DNA of 64,000 bases from a bacterium (lineage in GTDB: Bacteria > Bacillota > Bacilli > Lactobacillales > Streptococcaceae): assembly GCA_905221505.1 (NCBI GenBank), contig CAJNDL010000003.1, forward strand, positions 1-64,000. The letters are read 5' to 3'. Of this stretch, positions 28,469 to 37,935 are shown piece after piece (the first letter of the stretch is position 1; each line of letters begins with the position of its first letter). The notes below the pieces were generated by a model. The model saw only the letters and a program-made list of their open reading frames with translations. It was not told where the DNA came from and searched no databases. A program made the translations under genes and the position numbers.

Positions 28469-30124
28469 ATGTCATTTGACGGATTTTTTTTACACCACAT
28501 GGTTGAGGAATTGCAAAAAGAGTTAGTGAACGGTCGCATTCAGAAAATCAATCAGCCTTTTGAACAAGAGTTGGTCTTGCAAATCCGTAGCAATCGCCAA
28601 AGCCATCGCCTGCTCCTTTCTGCCCATCCAGTTTTTGGACGCATTCAGCTGACCCAAACGACTTTTGAAAATCCAGCCCAACCCTCTACCTTTATCATGG
28701 TTTTGAGAAAGTATTTGCAGGGAGCCCTGATTGAGTCGATTGAGCAAGTGGAAAATGACCGTATTGTGGAAATCACGGTTTCCAATAAAAACGAGATCGG
28801 AGACCATATCCAGGCTACCTTGATTATCGAAATCATGGGTAAACACAGTAACATTCTACTGGTTGATAAAAGTAGTCATAAAATCCTCGAAGTTATTAAA
28901 CACGTCGGCTTTTCACAAAATAGCTACCGCACCTTGCTTCCTGGATCAACCTATATCGCTCCGCCAAGTACCGAATCTCTCAATCCTTTCACGATCAAGG
29001 ACGAGAAACTCTTTGAAATCCTGCAAACACAGGAAACGACAGCTAAACATCTTCAAAATCTCTTTCAAGGTCTGGGACGCGATACGGCAAATGAATTGGA
29101 AAACATTCTGATTAGTGATAAACTGTCCACTTTCCGTAGCTTTTTCAGTCAAGAAACCAAGCCATGCTTGACAGAGACTTCTTTCAGTCCAATTCCTTTT
29201 GCAAATCAAGTAGGAGAGCCTTTTACTAGCCTTTCTGACTTGCTGGACACCTACTATAAGGACAAGGCTGAACGGGACCGCGTCAAACAGCAAGCTAGTG
29301 AACTCATTCGTCGTGTTGAAAATGAACTTCAAAAAAATCGACATAAGCTTAAAAAACAAGAAAAAGAGTTACTAGCGACAGACAATGCTGAGGAATTTCG
29401 CCAAAAAGGCGAATTGCTGACAACCTTCCTCCACCAAGTGCCTAACGACCAAGACCAGGTTATCCTAGACAACTACTACACCAACCAACCTATCTCAATT
29501 GCGCTTGATAAGGCCTTGACTCCCAACCAGAATGCCCAACGCTACTTTAAACGTTACCAGAAACTCAAAGAAGCTGTCAAATACTTGACTGATTTGATTG
29601 AAGAAACCAAGGCAACCATTCTCTATCTGGAAAGTGTAGAAACGGTCCTCAACCAAGCCGGACTGGAAGAAATCGCTGAAATCCGTGAAGAATTGATTCA
29701 AACCGGCTTTATCCGCAGAAGACAGCGAGAAAAAATCCAGAAACGCAAAAAACCAGAACAGTATCTTGCCAGTGATGGCAAAACCATCATCTATGTCGGA
29801 CGAAACAACCTGCAAAATGAGGAGCTAACCTTTAAAATGGCCCGCAAGGAGGAACTTTGGTTCCATGCAAAGAACATTCCTGGAAGCCATGTTGTCATCT
29901 CTGGCAATCTTGACCCATCTGATGAAGTCAAGACAGACGCAGCAGAGCTGGCCGCCTACTTCTCTCAAGGTCGCCTGTCAAATCTTGTTCAGGTAGATAT
30001 GATTGAAGTCAAAAAACTCAACAAACCAACTGGTGGAAAACCCGGCTTTGTCACCTACACAGGACAAAAGACCCTCCGTGTCACACCAGATCCAGAAAAA
30101 ATCGCATCTATGAAAAAATCCTGA
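28469..30124 (+). CDS. pavA: PavA / RqcH-like NFACT protein (fibronectin-binding, ribosome quality control)
   Basis: The 551-aa protein is an NFACT family member. It has an N-terminal NFACT-N domain (MSFDGFFLHHM to about 230), a central coiled coil (about 260-430) and a C-terminal NFACT-R domain with KEELWFHAKNIPGSHVVI. In pneumococcus it is known as the adhesin PavA. Its Bacillus homologue RqcH adds Ala tails to nascent chains on split 50S subunits. There is no signal peptide. I chose ATG 28469 (AAGGAG upstream) over an ATG nine codons earlier. The stop codon lies in a terminator stem. Confidence 0.94.
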   Translation: MSFDGFFLHHMVEELQKELVNGRIQKINQPFEQELVLQIRSNRQSHRLLLSAHPVFGRIQLTQTTFENPAQPSTFIMVLRKYLQGALIESIEQVENDRIVEITVSNKNEIGDHIQATLIIEIMGKHSNILLVDKSSHKILEVIKHVGFSQNSYRTLLPGSTYIAPPSTESLNPFTIKDEKLFEILQTQETTAKHLQNLFQGLGRDTANELENILISDKLSTFRSFFSQETKPCLTETSFSPIPFANQVGEPFTSLSDLLDTYYKDKAERDRVKQQASELIRRVENELQKNRHKLKKQEKELLATDNAEEFRQKGELLTTFLHQVPNDQDQVILDNYYTNQPISIALDKALTPNQNAQRYFKRYQKLKEAVKYLTDLIEETKATILYLESVETVLNQAGLEEIAEIREELIQTGFIRRRQREKIQKRKKPEQYLASDGKTIIYVGRNNLQNEELTFKMARKEELWFHAKNIPGSHVVISGNLDPSDEVKTDAAELAAYFSQGRLSNLVQVDMIEVKKLNKPTGGKPGFVTYTGQKTLRVTPDPEKIASMKKS

Positions 30125-30149
30125 TTCGACTTGAAATCAGGATTTTTAG
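30110..30149. terminator. Bidirectional terminator shared by pavA and lytB
   Basis: AAAAATCCTGATT and AATCAGGATTTTT form a 13-bp stem with about eight loop bases. T-runs lie on both sides, so it serves both convergent genes. The pavA stop codon TGA is part of the stem. Confidence 0.85.
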
Positions 30150-30152
30150 CTT

Positions 30153-30172
30153 ATACTCTTCGAAAATCAAAT
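30153..30172 (+). repeat. Truncated BOX-type repeat end
   Basis: ATACTCTTCGAAAATCAAAT matches one end of the complete BOX element at 51596-51710 exactly, but no partner end is found here. It is probably a decayed copy. Confidence 0.55.
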
Positions 30173-30184
30173 CCAATTATAGGA

Positions 30185-31897
30185 CTAATCTTTGCCACCT
30201 AGTTTCTCATTGATTTTCATCATCACACTAGCAATTTTCTCGCCCCAATAAGGGTCTGAGGCATATTCCACATTCATACCAGTTGCCTTGTTTCCAAGGA
30301 AAGTTCTACCCCTATCGATATAATTTTCCTTAATCCACTTGGTTGCACCTAAAATTCCCTTATCCACATCATCAAATGTCTTGGCAGAAAGGTAAGGGGT
30401 CGTATCATAGGCTGTAATTCCAAAGAAATTATTCTTATCTTTGGCAATCTTACTTCGTCCCCAATCACTTTCTAAGGCACTATGGGCAAGGAGATAGAGA
30501 GCATTGATATGGTAATGTTCTTCGGCTTCCTTAAAGGTAGCGCCCTTGTTCTCCAAGAGGCTATTGTTAATGTTTAGCAGACTAAATACCTTATCCAAGT
30601 CTTCAGCACTGTAGTTTGTAGCCTCTGTTAAATCTTTGAAAAGGAAGGGATTTTCAAGCTTAAAACCATCAAAATGCAGGCCATCTGCCGAATAATATTT
30701 CTTGCCTACTTCCATATCAGGAAGATGAGAAGCTACTGGAATACTAGCATTCTGAGCCACATAGTGATAAAAACGGTGGCCATCACTTTCATAATAAGGG
30801 ATAAAATCCTTACTAGCATCTAGTGCTTGTAAATCTTCTGTTTTCATATAGCCTGACAAACCAGAAATAGTAATAGCCAGGCGTTTGTCATCACTCTTTC
30901 TGTCCTTATCAAGCCAGACGACACTACCTTGCGATATATAGGATAGCTTTTCACCATCTGCATTATAAACATTTGCTGTGACAGGTACTACTTGATAGTA
31001 AGCAGCATTTTCATTTGTAGCTTTTTCTACAAGCCATTTACCGTCTCTTCCAAGCTGATAACCATCTACTGTCTCATTTTTCGCCATGTAGCCACCAGAT
31101 TTGAAGTAGTACCAGGCTTGACTTTTAGCATCGTATAGCCATTCTTTCTCAGCCATTTTACCATCAGATTTGAGGTAAAACCATGACTCTTTATCCCAAA
31201 TCCATTCATTGGCTGCCATATAGCCACCGGATTTTAGATAATAATAGCGACCATTATCAAAAATCCATTCTTTATCAGCATGATTCCCATTTTCTTTAAT
31301 GTAAAACCAAGATTGGTATTGTTTGTCAAAAAGCCAACCTTGCTGTACTTTGGCACCACTAGCATTCACATAAGCCTGGTCAATCCACTGACTTGTCAGT
31401 AAATAACCACCAGATTTGAAATAATAGTCCTTCCCTTTGATTTGGAGCCATTCTTTCTCTGCGTGCTGTCCATCTGCTTTGATATAAAACCAAGCATCGT
31501 ATCGAGAATCATATACCCAATCTTCTATTACCTTGGCACCTGTAGCACCAACATAGGAAGTTCCTAGCCAAGCATTTCTTTTCATCTTTCCATTTTGGTC
31601 AAGATAATAGAAGGCTCCCTTGTCTTCTACCCATTCTGATTTTGCCATATAGCCACCAGATTTTAGATAAAAATAGTCGTCACCTTGTTTTAGCCATTCA
31701 TTTTCAGCATAGTTGGCATCTGCTTTGATATAAAACCAAGATTGATAATGAGCATCAAAAACCCACTCATTAGCTGCTTGACTGCCGTCTGCTTTCAGGT
31801 ATTGTTTTCCTTGCCAAGTACCATCACTGGCCATTGCACTCTCTGGTCTGACTAAGAAAAATAGCAGGGCTAAAAAAATAAATCTTACTTTCTTCAT
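30185..31897 (-). CDS. lytB: Endo-beta-N-acetylglucosaminidase LytB (choline-binding)
   Basis: The 570-aa wall hydrolase has a signal peptide (MKKVRFIFLALLFFLV to about residue 24). I count about 12 choline-binding-type repeats (aromatic WFYIK/YYLKSGGYMA units) over residues 25-285. An SH3-like segment and a C-terminal GH73 domain follow, with the likely catalytic Glu in HSALESDWGRS. It separates daughter cells at the poles. I recall pneumococcal LytB with 15-18 repeats, so this copy has a shorter repeat region. The start 31897 has a good ribosome site, whereas the longer frame adds only non-signal residues. Confidence 0.93.
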   Translation of the reverse strand: MKKVRFIFLALLFFLVRPESAMASDGTWQGKQYLKADGSQAANEWVFDAHYQSWFYIKADANYAENEWLKQGDDYFYLKSGGYMAKSEWVEDKGAFYYLDQNGKMKRNAWLGTSYVGATGAKVIEDWVYDSRYDAWFYIKADGQHAEKEWLQIKGKDYYFKSGGYLLTSQWIDQAYVNASGAKVQQGWLFDKQYQSWFYIKENGNHADKEWIFDNGRYYYLKSGGYMAANEWIWDKESWFYLKSDGKMAEKEWLYDAKSQAWYYFKSGGYMAKNETVDGYQLGRDGKWLVEKATNENAAYYQVVPVTANVYNADGEKLSYISQGSVVWLDKDRKSDDKRLAITISGLSGYMKTEDLQALDASKDFIPYYESDGHRFYHYVAQNASIPVASHLPDMEVGKKYYSADGLHFDGFKLENPFLFKDLTEATNYSAEDLDKVFSLLNINNSLLENKGATFKEAEEHYHINALYLLAHSALESDWGRSKIAKDKNNFFGITAYDTTPYLSAKTFDDVDKGILGATKWIKENYIDRGRTFLGNKATGMNVEYASDPYWGEKIASVMMKINEKLGGKD

Positions 31898-31927
31898 TAA
31901 CCTTCTTCCTCTGTTCTTATTTATTTT

Positions 31928-31936
31928 ATTGTACCA
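31928..31936 (-). promoter_or_regulatory. Extended -10 promoter of lytB
   Basis: The minus strand reads TGGTACAAT (hexamer 31928-31933), about 30 bases upstream of the lytB start, with a weak -35 region. Confidence 0.5.
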
Positions 31937-31963
31937 AAATTCTCTTAAATTCATATTACAAAC

Positions 31964-31990
31964 TAATAAAAAATCAAGAACAGATTGATT
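31964..31990 (-). terminator. Terminator after pyrD
   Basis: AATCAA and TTGATT (31985-31990 with 31972-31977), followed by TTTTATTAG on the minus strand. The stem is short, six pairs. Confidence 0.5.
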
Positions 31991-31995
31991 GCACC

Positions 31996-33745
<1,750 letters not shown>

Positions 33746-33783
33746 GACTTTTCCTCCTTAAATTTTAAGGGGCTCAGATAAAG

Positions 33784-33925
33784 AAAAAACCTTGCGATTG
33801 CAAGGCCTCAGTTAAAATCGTACAAAACAAGAGAGCACACTCAAATAGTCTCCTCTAGAAAATTGTACTATTCTTTTATCTGACACCTTGTGAGTCTCTC
33901 TGGACTCCCCTTAAAGGTTAAATTT
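33784..33925 (-). promoter_or_regulatory. PyrR-dependent transcription attenuator of pyrK-pyrD
   Basis: The leader has the PyrR RNA-binding loop AGTCCAGAGAGACT (33893-33906) at the tip of a CCTTT..AAGG-type stem. A terminator CCTTGC-AATC-GCAAGG with six U follows (33784-33805). With UMP/UTP present, PyrR should bind the loop and favour termination. The motif is a close match to the known consensus. Confidence 0.9.
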
Positions 33926-33930
33926 TTATT

Positions 33931-33959
33931 AGTATACTCTTTCAGCTAAAAAAAGTCAA
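33931..33959 (-). promoter_or_regulatory. Promoter of pyrK-pyrD, fused to an upstream terminator
   Basis: TTGACT (33954-33959), a 17-base spacer and TATACT (33931-33936). The -35 hexamer is the last part of the terminator stem of the upstream gene. Confidence 0.85.
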
Positions 33960-33983
33960 GTAGAAAACGAACATTCTACTTGA
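33945..33983 (-). repeat. Left copy of a 39-bp direct repeat (terminator plus -35 box)
   Basis: It is identical over 39 bases to 35966-36004. It contains TCAAGTAGAA and TTCTACTTGA around an eight-base loop, then CTTTTTTT, so on the minus strand it terminates the 33995-35428 gene. It also supplies TTGACT to the pyrK promoter. The two copies bracket the accessory segment. Confidence 0.95.
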
Positions 33984-33994
33984 TTTGTGATCGA

Positions 33995-35428
33995 TTAAAC
34001 AATTTGTAAATTATCAGATTCACCAATAAACTTATCTAAGTCTCTTATAGAAGTTTGAATTTTTACTACCCTTCCATTCCACTTATCTTCAAAACTGACT
34101 ATCACTTCACAGCAATTGGTGTCAAATTTAAAGTTTCCATGAGAAATAGCATTTCTAATTTTTGTACAGATAAATTCTTTATCTAAATCATGAGTTATCT
34201 GTTTCTGATCACCAAATTTTAAATAATAATCATTGGAGAAATTAATCATATCCTGAGCATCATACACAAAGTTTGAAATATCAAATTTGCTATAATCAAG
34301 TTCGGGTAGGTCATCATCCTCTAACCTTAAGGCAAAATTGAACATTTTTAAAATTGTAAACATGTAGCGGAAAAATATTATCGAATCTGAGTCCTCTTGC
34401 AATTCATCCAAACTTCTCGAAATATCATCTCTGCCCTCTTCTAATTTCCCTTTCGAGCAAAGAGTAAAATAATTTATAATCCTATCGTTCAATTGTCGTA
34501 TATGCACGAAGAAGTTTGATATTTCCGTCTCTGGATCACAGAGGGCTTTGTAAAGATATGGTAAATGTTTCTTATCTCCTCTCTCCTTTTTGATTATATT
34601 ATTAAGCACACTAATTTTTTTCGAATCTAATATCTGCTCTTCAACTTTAAAATCACTGGAGTTTAAGAAAACATCCATTTTTTGAAAACCACATTCATTA
34701 TCTATATCTGATTGATAATCTAAAAACTGATTCATAGGATGAATCTGCCCAGGGATATATTTAACTGATTCATTTACAAAGGTTACTACAGTAAAAACAA
34801 GATATGGTTTATGCTTATGTTCCTTGAAAGAAAAATTACTTATGAATGAATGTTTATATGGTACCCCTAAGACAGATTGATTTGAGTAATATCGACTAAT
34901 AAATTCATGTATCACAGGCTCTAACGCAATTCCCGTGTTTTTTAGTTGTCCTCCATCTTTATTAAAAATATCATATAAACTAATTACACCTGGCTCACAT
35001 AAAAAAAAGTTACCATACTGCATATGCGCGAAAGCATTGCGTAACCGTACAATCTCATCATAAATATTTCTAGGCTGTGGTTCAGTTTTAATAATAAGAT
35101 GAGTAAATTCGTCCAAATCAAAGTTGTAATTTCCATTTATGAAAGTTCTGTACGTTTCATAATTTATTTCCTTTAAAGCCAATTGAAAATTATCAATGTA
35201 TCTAAATTGCTTTGTTGCCTTAAAATACTCCTTCTCTAATTTATTTTTATTATATATCATTAAAGAGGCATCAAGAAAGACTCTAAACTTTGAAAATTCA
35301 ACAAGAGTTAGCTCACCAAAATCCCCATTAAATATTTTTTCTTTAATTTTACCAATATCAAGTTTATCCTTGTATAGTTTCGATAGTTCTTCAATAATCT
35401 TTGCATTACTAATCAAATAGTGCGACAT
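33995..35428 (-). CDS. Tandem-HEPN protein, candidate RNase toxin or abortive-infection factor
   Basis: The 477-aa protein is one I do not recognise by name. It has two HEPN-type R-X4-H motifs in matching contexts: R130-NAFA-H135 (VRLRNAFAHMQYGNF) and R425-NAIS-H430 (KIRNAISHGNF). This suggests two HEPN domains, about residues 1-230 and 260-477. HEPN domains with this motif are metal-independent RNases in toxins, Abi proteins and CRISPR effectors. There is no signal peptide or membrane helix. The gene is AT-rich compared with its neighbours and sits in an insertion flanked by a 39-bp repeat, downstream of a broken XRE gene. Shine-Dalgarno AGGAAGGG lies 13 bases before the ATG. The RNase or defence role is inference. 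Confidence 0.7.
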   Translation of the reverse strand: MSHYLISNAKIIEELSKLYKDKLDIGKIKEKIFNGDFGELTLVEFSKFRVFLDASLMIYNKNKLEKEYFKATKQFRYIDNFQLALKEINYETYRTFINGNYNFDLDEFTHLIIKTEPQPRNIYDEIVRLRNAFAHMQYGNFFLCEPGVISLYDIFNKDGGQLKNTGIALEPVIHEFISRYYSNQSVLGVPYKHSFISNFSFKEHKHKPYLVFTVVTFVNESVKYIPGQIHPMNQFLDYQSDIDNECGFQKMDVFLNSSDFKVEEQILDSKKISVLNNIIKKERGDKKHLPYLYKALCDPETEISNFFVHIRQLNDRIINYFTLCSKGKLEEGRDDISRSLDELQEDSDSIIFFRYMFTILKMFNFALRLEDDDLPELDYSKFDISNFVYDAQDMINFSNDYYLKFGDQKQITHDLDKEFICTKIRNAISHGNFKFDTNCCEVIVSFEDKWNGRVVKIQTSIRDLDKFIGESDNLQIV

Positions 35429-35500
35429 TATCCACTTTATACCCTTCCTAATTTATCTTATATACTTATATTTTATTCCCAAAAACCTTTGTCCGCTCCT

Positions 35501-35807
35501 TTATAAACTCAATCCACTATTGTTTAAAGTTCTTTTTTCTTCTTCGGCCAATCTTTTTGAGTTCATACGGAAAAGCAATTCAATATTATCTAATTCATCT
35601 AATTTTTCTTCTAAGTTTCCAACTAAATAATCAATCGGACATATTTAAAACCTTATGCAATCTTAACAAGATTTTATTGTGTTCACACTCCTATAAAGCG
35701 TAAACAGGTTGCGAAATACCTAGTTTTTCAGCCACTTCAACTTGAGTAAAGATTTCCTTTTTTCTTAGTTCTTTTAAGAGTTCCAAAAATTTCATTTTTA
35801 AGCTCAT
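35501..35807 (-). pseudogene. Decayed XRE-family repressor gene
   Basis: Reading from ATG 35807 gives an XRE helix-turn-helix start (MSLKMKFLELLKELRKK, TQVEVAEKLGISQPVYAL). It meets a TAG where a Tyr codon is expected, loses several residues after ECEHNK, and shifts frame at MSD. The second frame then continues DYLVGNLEEKLDELDNIE to a TAA at 35501. At least one nonsense change, one in-frame loss and one frameshift are visible, so no working repressor is made. It sits directly upstream of the tandem-HEPN gene and was probably its regulator or a relic of another module. Confidence 0.8.
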
Positions 35808-35814
35808 AAACACT

Positions 35815-35885
35815 TTTTCAAAAATCTATCGATAAATATATCTGTTTTAAAAATAATAATGCTTTAGCATATAGATTTTTGAAAA
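35815..35885. repeat. 15-bp perfect inverted repeat upstream of the XRE pseudogene
   Basis: TTTTCAAAAATCTAT (35815-35829) and ATAGATTTTTGAAAA (35871-35885) are perfect reverse complements 41 bases apart, with a smaller palindrome ATGCTTTAGCAT (35859-35870) just inside. They lie between the promoter and the XRE start. They could be a repressor operator pair or the ends of a small element. Confidence 0.7.
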
Positions 35886-35952
35886 TTAAATAGAAAGTGC
35901 ATCTAACAACCAGAGTATTGGCTGTCAGAACTACACTAAACTGCGTACCTTC

Positions 35953-35980
35953 ATTATAAATGTTTGCTAAAAAAAGTCAA
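35953..35980 (-). promoter_or_regulatory. Promoter of the XRE/HEPN segment, fused to the gloA terminator
   Basis: TTGACT (35975-35980) from the right 39-bp repeat, a 16-base spacer and TATAAT (35953-35958). It mirrors the pyrK promoter but uses a different -10. Confidence 0.75.
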
Positions 35981-36004
35981 GTAGAAAACGAACATTCTAC
36001 TTGA
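35966..36004 (-). repeat. Right copy of the 39-bp direct repeat; gloA terminator
   Basis: It is identical to 33945-33983. It lies ten bases past the gloA stop and forms the TCAAGTAGAA/TTCTACTTGA hairpin with a seven-T tail. This is probably the original gloA terminator, with the left copy produced when the segment was inserted. Confidence 0.93.
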
Positions 36005-36014
36005 CTTCACGAGA

Positions 36015-36395
36015 TTATTTTTCACGAATGACTTCAACCTTGTAGCCATCAGGGTCTTTGACAAAGTAATAGTTAGGTGCAGTTCCTGGTAAGCCATTTG
36101 GTGCAGTCACTTCATAACCTTTTGCACTGTGCTCTTGATGAAGAGCTTCAAGATCAGGTGTACTGAGGGCGATATGGGCAAACCCATCTCCAACCACATA
36201 AGGACCGTGATCGTAGTTATAAGTCAACTCCAACTCATAGTCGTCACCTTCAAGTCCTAGATAGACAATCGTGAAGGCATGGTCTGGAAAATCTCTGCGA
36301 CGCAATTCTTTAAAACCAAAAGCATCTTGATAAAATGCGATTGATTTTTCAAGATTTTCTACTCGCAAGCAAGTATGTAGCATTTTTGAAGCCAT
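36015..36395 (-). CDS. gloA: Lactoylglutathione lyase-like VOC protein
   Basis: The 126-aa glyoxalase I/VOC-fold protein starts MASKMLHTCLRVENLEKS and has GDGFAHIALSTPDLEALHQ and KDPDGYKVEVIRE, which supply the expected His and Glu metal ligands. It would detoxify methylglyoxal-thiol adducts. The ATG at 36395 has GGAG upstream. The 36416 frame start lies in the rplT terminator. Streptococci vary in glutathione content, so the natural thiol is uncertain. Confidence 0.9.
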   Translation of the reverse strand: MASKMLHTCLRVENLEKSIAFYQDAFGFKELRRRDFPDHAFTIVYLGLEGDDYELELTYNYDHGPYVVGDGFAHIALSTPDLEALHQEHSAKGYEVTAPNGLPGTAPNYYFVKDPDGYKVEVIREK

Positions 36396-36413
36396 ATTTT
36401 TCTCCTTTATTTT

Positions 36414-36444
36414 CAAAAAGACTGGGACAATCCTGTTCCAGTCT
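36414..36444 (-). terminator. Terminator after rplT
   Basis: AGACTGG and CCAGTCT (36438-36444 with 36419-36425), an 11-base loop region and TTTTTG on the minus strand. Confidence 0.85.
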
Positions 36445-36453
36445 CATCTGTTA

Positions 36454-36813
36454 TTATTTACCAAGTTTTGCTTTCGCTGCATCTGCAAGAGCTGTGAATG
36501 CTGCTGCATCGTTAACAGCCAAGTCAGCAAGCATTTTACGGTTAACTTCGATCTCAGCCAATTTCAAACCATGCATCAATTGTGAGTATGAAAGTCCGTT
36601 CATACGAGCTGCCGCGTTGATACGAGTGATCCACAATTTGCGGAAGTCACGTTTTTTCTGACGACGGTCACGGTATGCATAGTAGTAAGAGTTCATTACT
36701 TGTTCTTTTGCAGTACGGAACAAGATGTGTTTAGCTCCATAGTAACCTTTTGCTAATTTAAGAATACGTTTACGACGTTTGCGTGATACAACGCCACCTT
36801 TAACACGTGCCAT
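36454..36813 (-). CDS. rplT: 50S ribosomal protein L20
   Basis: The 119-aa protein starts [26 protein letters not shown] and ends AKAKLGK, a full-length L20. It binds 23S rRNA early in 50S assembly and in many Firmicutes represses its own operon through the infC leader. It is the last gene of infC-rpmI-rplT. Confidence 0.99.
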   Translation of the reverse strand: MARVKGGVVSRKRRKRILKLAKGYYGAKHILFRTAKEQVMNSYYYAYRDRRQKKRDFRKLWITRINAAARMNGLSYSQLMHGLKLAEIEVNRKMLADLAVNDAAAFTALADAAKAKLGK

Positions 36814-36864
36814 GTTTTATTTCCTCCAAATATTTCCTAGAATTGTTTACTTACAGTCAAGCTA

Positions 36865-37065
36865 TTATTTCAAGCGAGTAAGCATTGCTTTGATACGTTT
36901 GTAATCTCCTGAATGCACCATAGATGCTTTACGAAGATGACGACGTTGTTTCTTAGTTTTTCCGTGGAAACGGTGAGAAGTGTAAGCACGGAAACGTTTA
37001 AGTCCACCAGAACCTGTACGTTTGAAACGTTTAGCTGATGCGCGGTGTGTTTTTTGTTTTGGCAT
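36865..37065 (-). CDS. rpmI: 50S ribosomal protein L35
   Basis: The 66-aa basic protein begins [21 protein letters not shown], a complete L35. It is the middle gene of infC-rpmI-rplT, with GGAG upstream of the ATG. Confidence 0.99.
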   Translation of the reverse strand: MPKQKTHRASAKRFKRTGSGGLKRFRAYTSHRFHGKTKKQRRHLRKASMVHSGDYKRIKAMLTRLK

Positions 37066-37097
37066 GATTTTTTCTCCTTTATTTAACTTTCTGACAA

Positions 37098-37628
37098 TTA
37101 TTTTTTGTCAGTCGCTGGCGCCAATTGCATGAACATTTGACGTCCATCCATTTTAGCACGTTGTTCGATGATGGCAATATCTTGAGTTGCTTCAGCAAAC
37201 TCGGCTAAAACTTTTGCACCAATCTCTTTATGGGTAATCATACGACCCTTAAAGCGAATAGATACCTTAACTTTATTTCCTTTTTCAAGGAATTTGCGTG
37301 CATTGCGAAGTTTTGTATCAAAGTCACCCTTGTCAATAGTTGGACTTAGACGAACTTCTTTCACAGTAACAACACTTTGTTTTTTACGTTGTTCTTTTTG
37401 CTTCTTCTGGTACTCAAATTTGAACTTACCGTAGTCCATAATTTTTGCAACAGGCGGTTTGGCTTGGGGTTGAATCAATACTAGGTCAACATTAGCGTTA
37501 TCAGCCAAAGCTTGCGCTTCACTGAGTGGCTTGATGCCTAGCTGTTCTCCTTCAAGACCAATCAAGCGAACTTCACGTACACGAATCTCATCATTGATGA
37601 ATAAGTCTTGCTTTGCTATGGTTTTCAC
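37098..37628 (-). CDS. infC: Translation initiation factor IF-3
   Basis: The 176-aa protein ([30 protein letters not shown] N-domain, [12 protein letters not shown]-domain) keeps ribosomal subunits apart and checks start-codon fidelity. I give the conventional GTG start at 37628. AGAGG directly abuts that codon, while an AUA at 37619 has the same AGAGG at an ideal eight-base spacing. A non-canonical start is typical of infC, because IF-3 rejects such codons and so limits its own synthesis. A TTG at 37655 has no ribosome site. Confidence 0.9.
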
Positions 37629-37777
37629 CTCTTTTGTTTTATTAGAGAAAAACAATAGCGGACTCGTAAATATACAAGCCCGCACGTTATGATAGCGTTT
37701 CTTAGAAACTTTTCATCCGTAGGGCCAGGCAACTTAATGTCACAAGGCGAGAAGCTCTCACTTCTGCTTTTCTCAAC
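37629..37777 (-). promoter_or_regulatory. Leader of infC-rpmI-rplT (autoregulatory region)
   Basis: About 150 bases precede the coding start and hold several hairpins. The last, GCGGGCT/AGTCCGC, is followed by TATTGTTTTT and can act as a terminator. Firmicutes infC leaders bind L20 and attenuate transcription, and that role here is inferred from position and structure. Confidence 0.6.
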
Positions 37778-37783
37778 TTTTAT

Positions 37784-37812
37784 ATGATACCAAGTTTTCT
37801 AGCCCTTGTCAA
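37784..37812 (-). promoter_or_regulatory. Promoter of infC-rpmI-rplT
   Basis: TTGACA (37807-37812), a 17-base spacer and an extended -10 TGGTATCAT (hexamer at 37784-37789). The expected start is near 37777. Confidence 0.85.
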
Positions 37813-37867
37813 GACAAAAAGTTATTTTTTTGAAAAGTTTGTGTTTGTATTTTGCCTTGATTTCCTA

Positions 37868-37903
37868 ATCAAAAAGAGAGAACCAAGTTGATTCCCTCTC
37901 TAT
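37868..37903 (-). terminator. Terminator after the 37.9-39.7 kb ABC operon
   Basis: AGAGAG and CTCTCT (37896-37901 with 37875-37880) followed by TTTTTGATT on the minus strand. Confidence 0.65.
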
Positions 37904-37935
37904 GTTAGTTTTTACTTAGCTTCCCTATAGGAAAA

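Noticed and set aside
33995..35428. Tandem R-X4-H motifs read as a Cas13-type effector
   Set aside because: The protein is only 477 aa, no CRISPR array or other cas gene is in the window, and HEPN motifs are shared by many non-CRISPR RNases.
33945..36004. The 39-bp repeat as a transposon target-site duplication
   Set aside because: It is far longer than normal duplications and is a functional terminator of gloA. No transposase or terminal inverted repeats are seen in the island.
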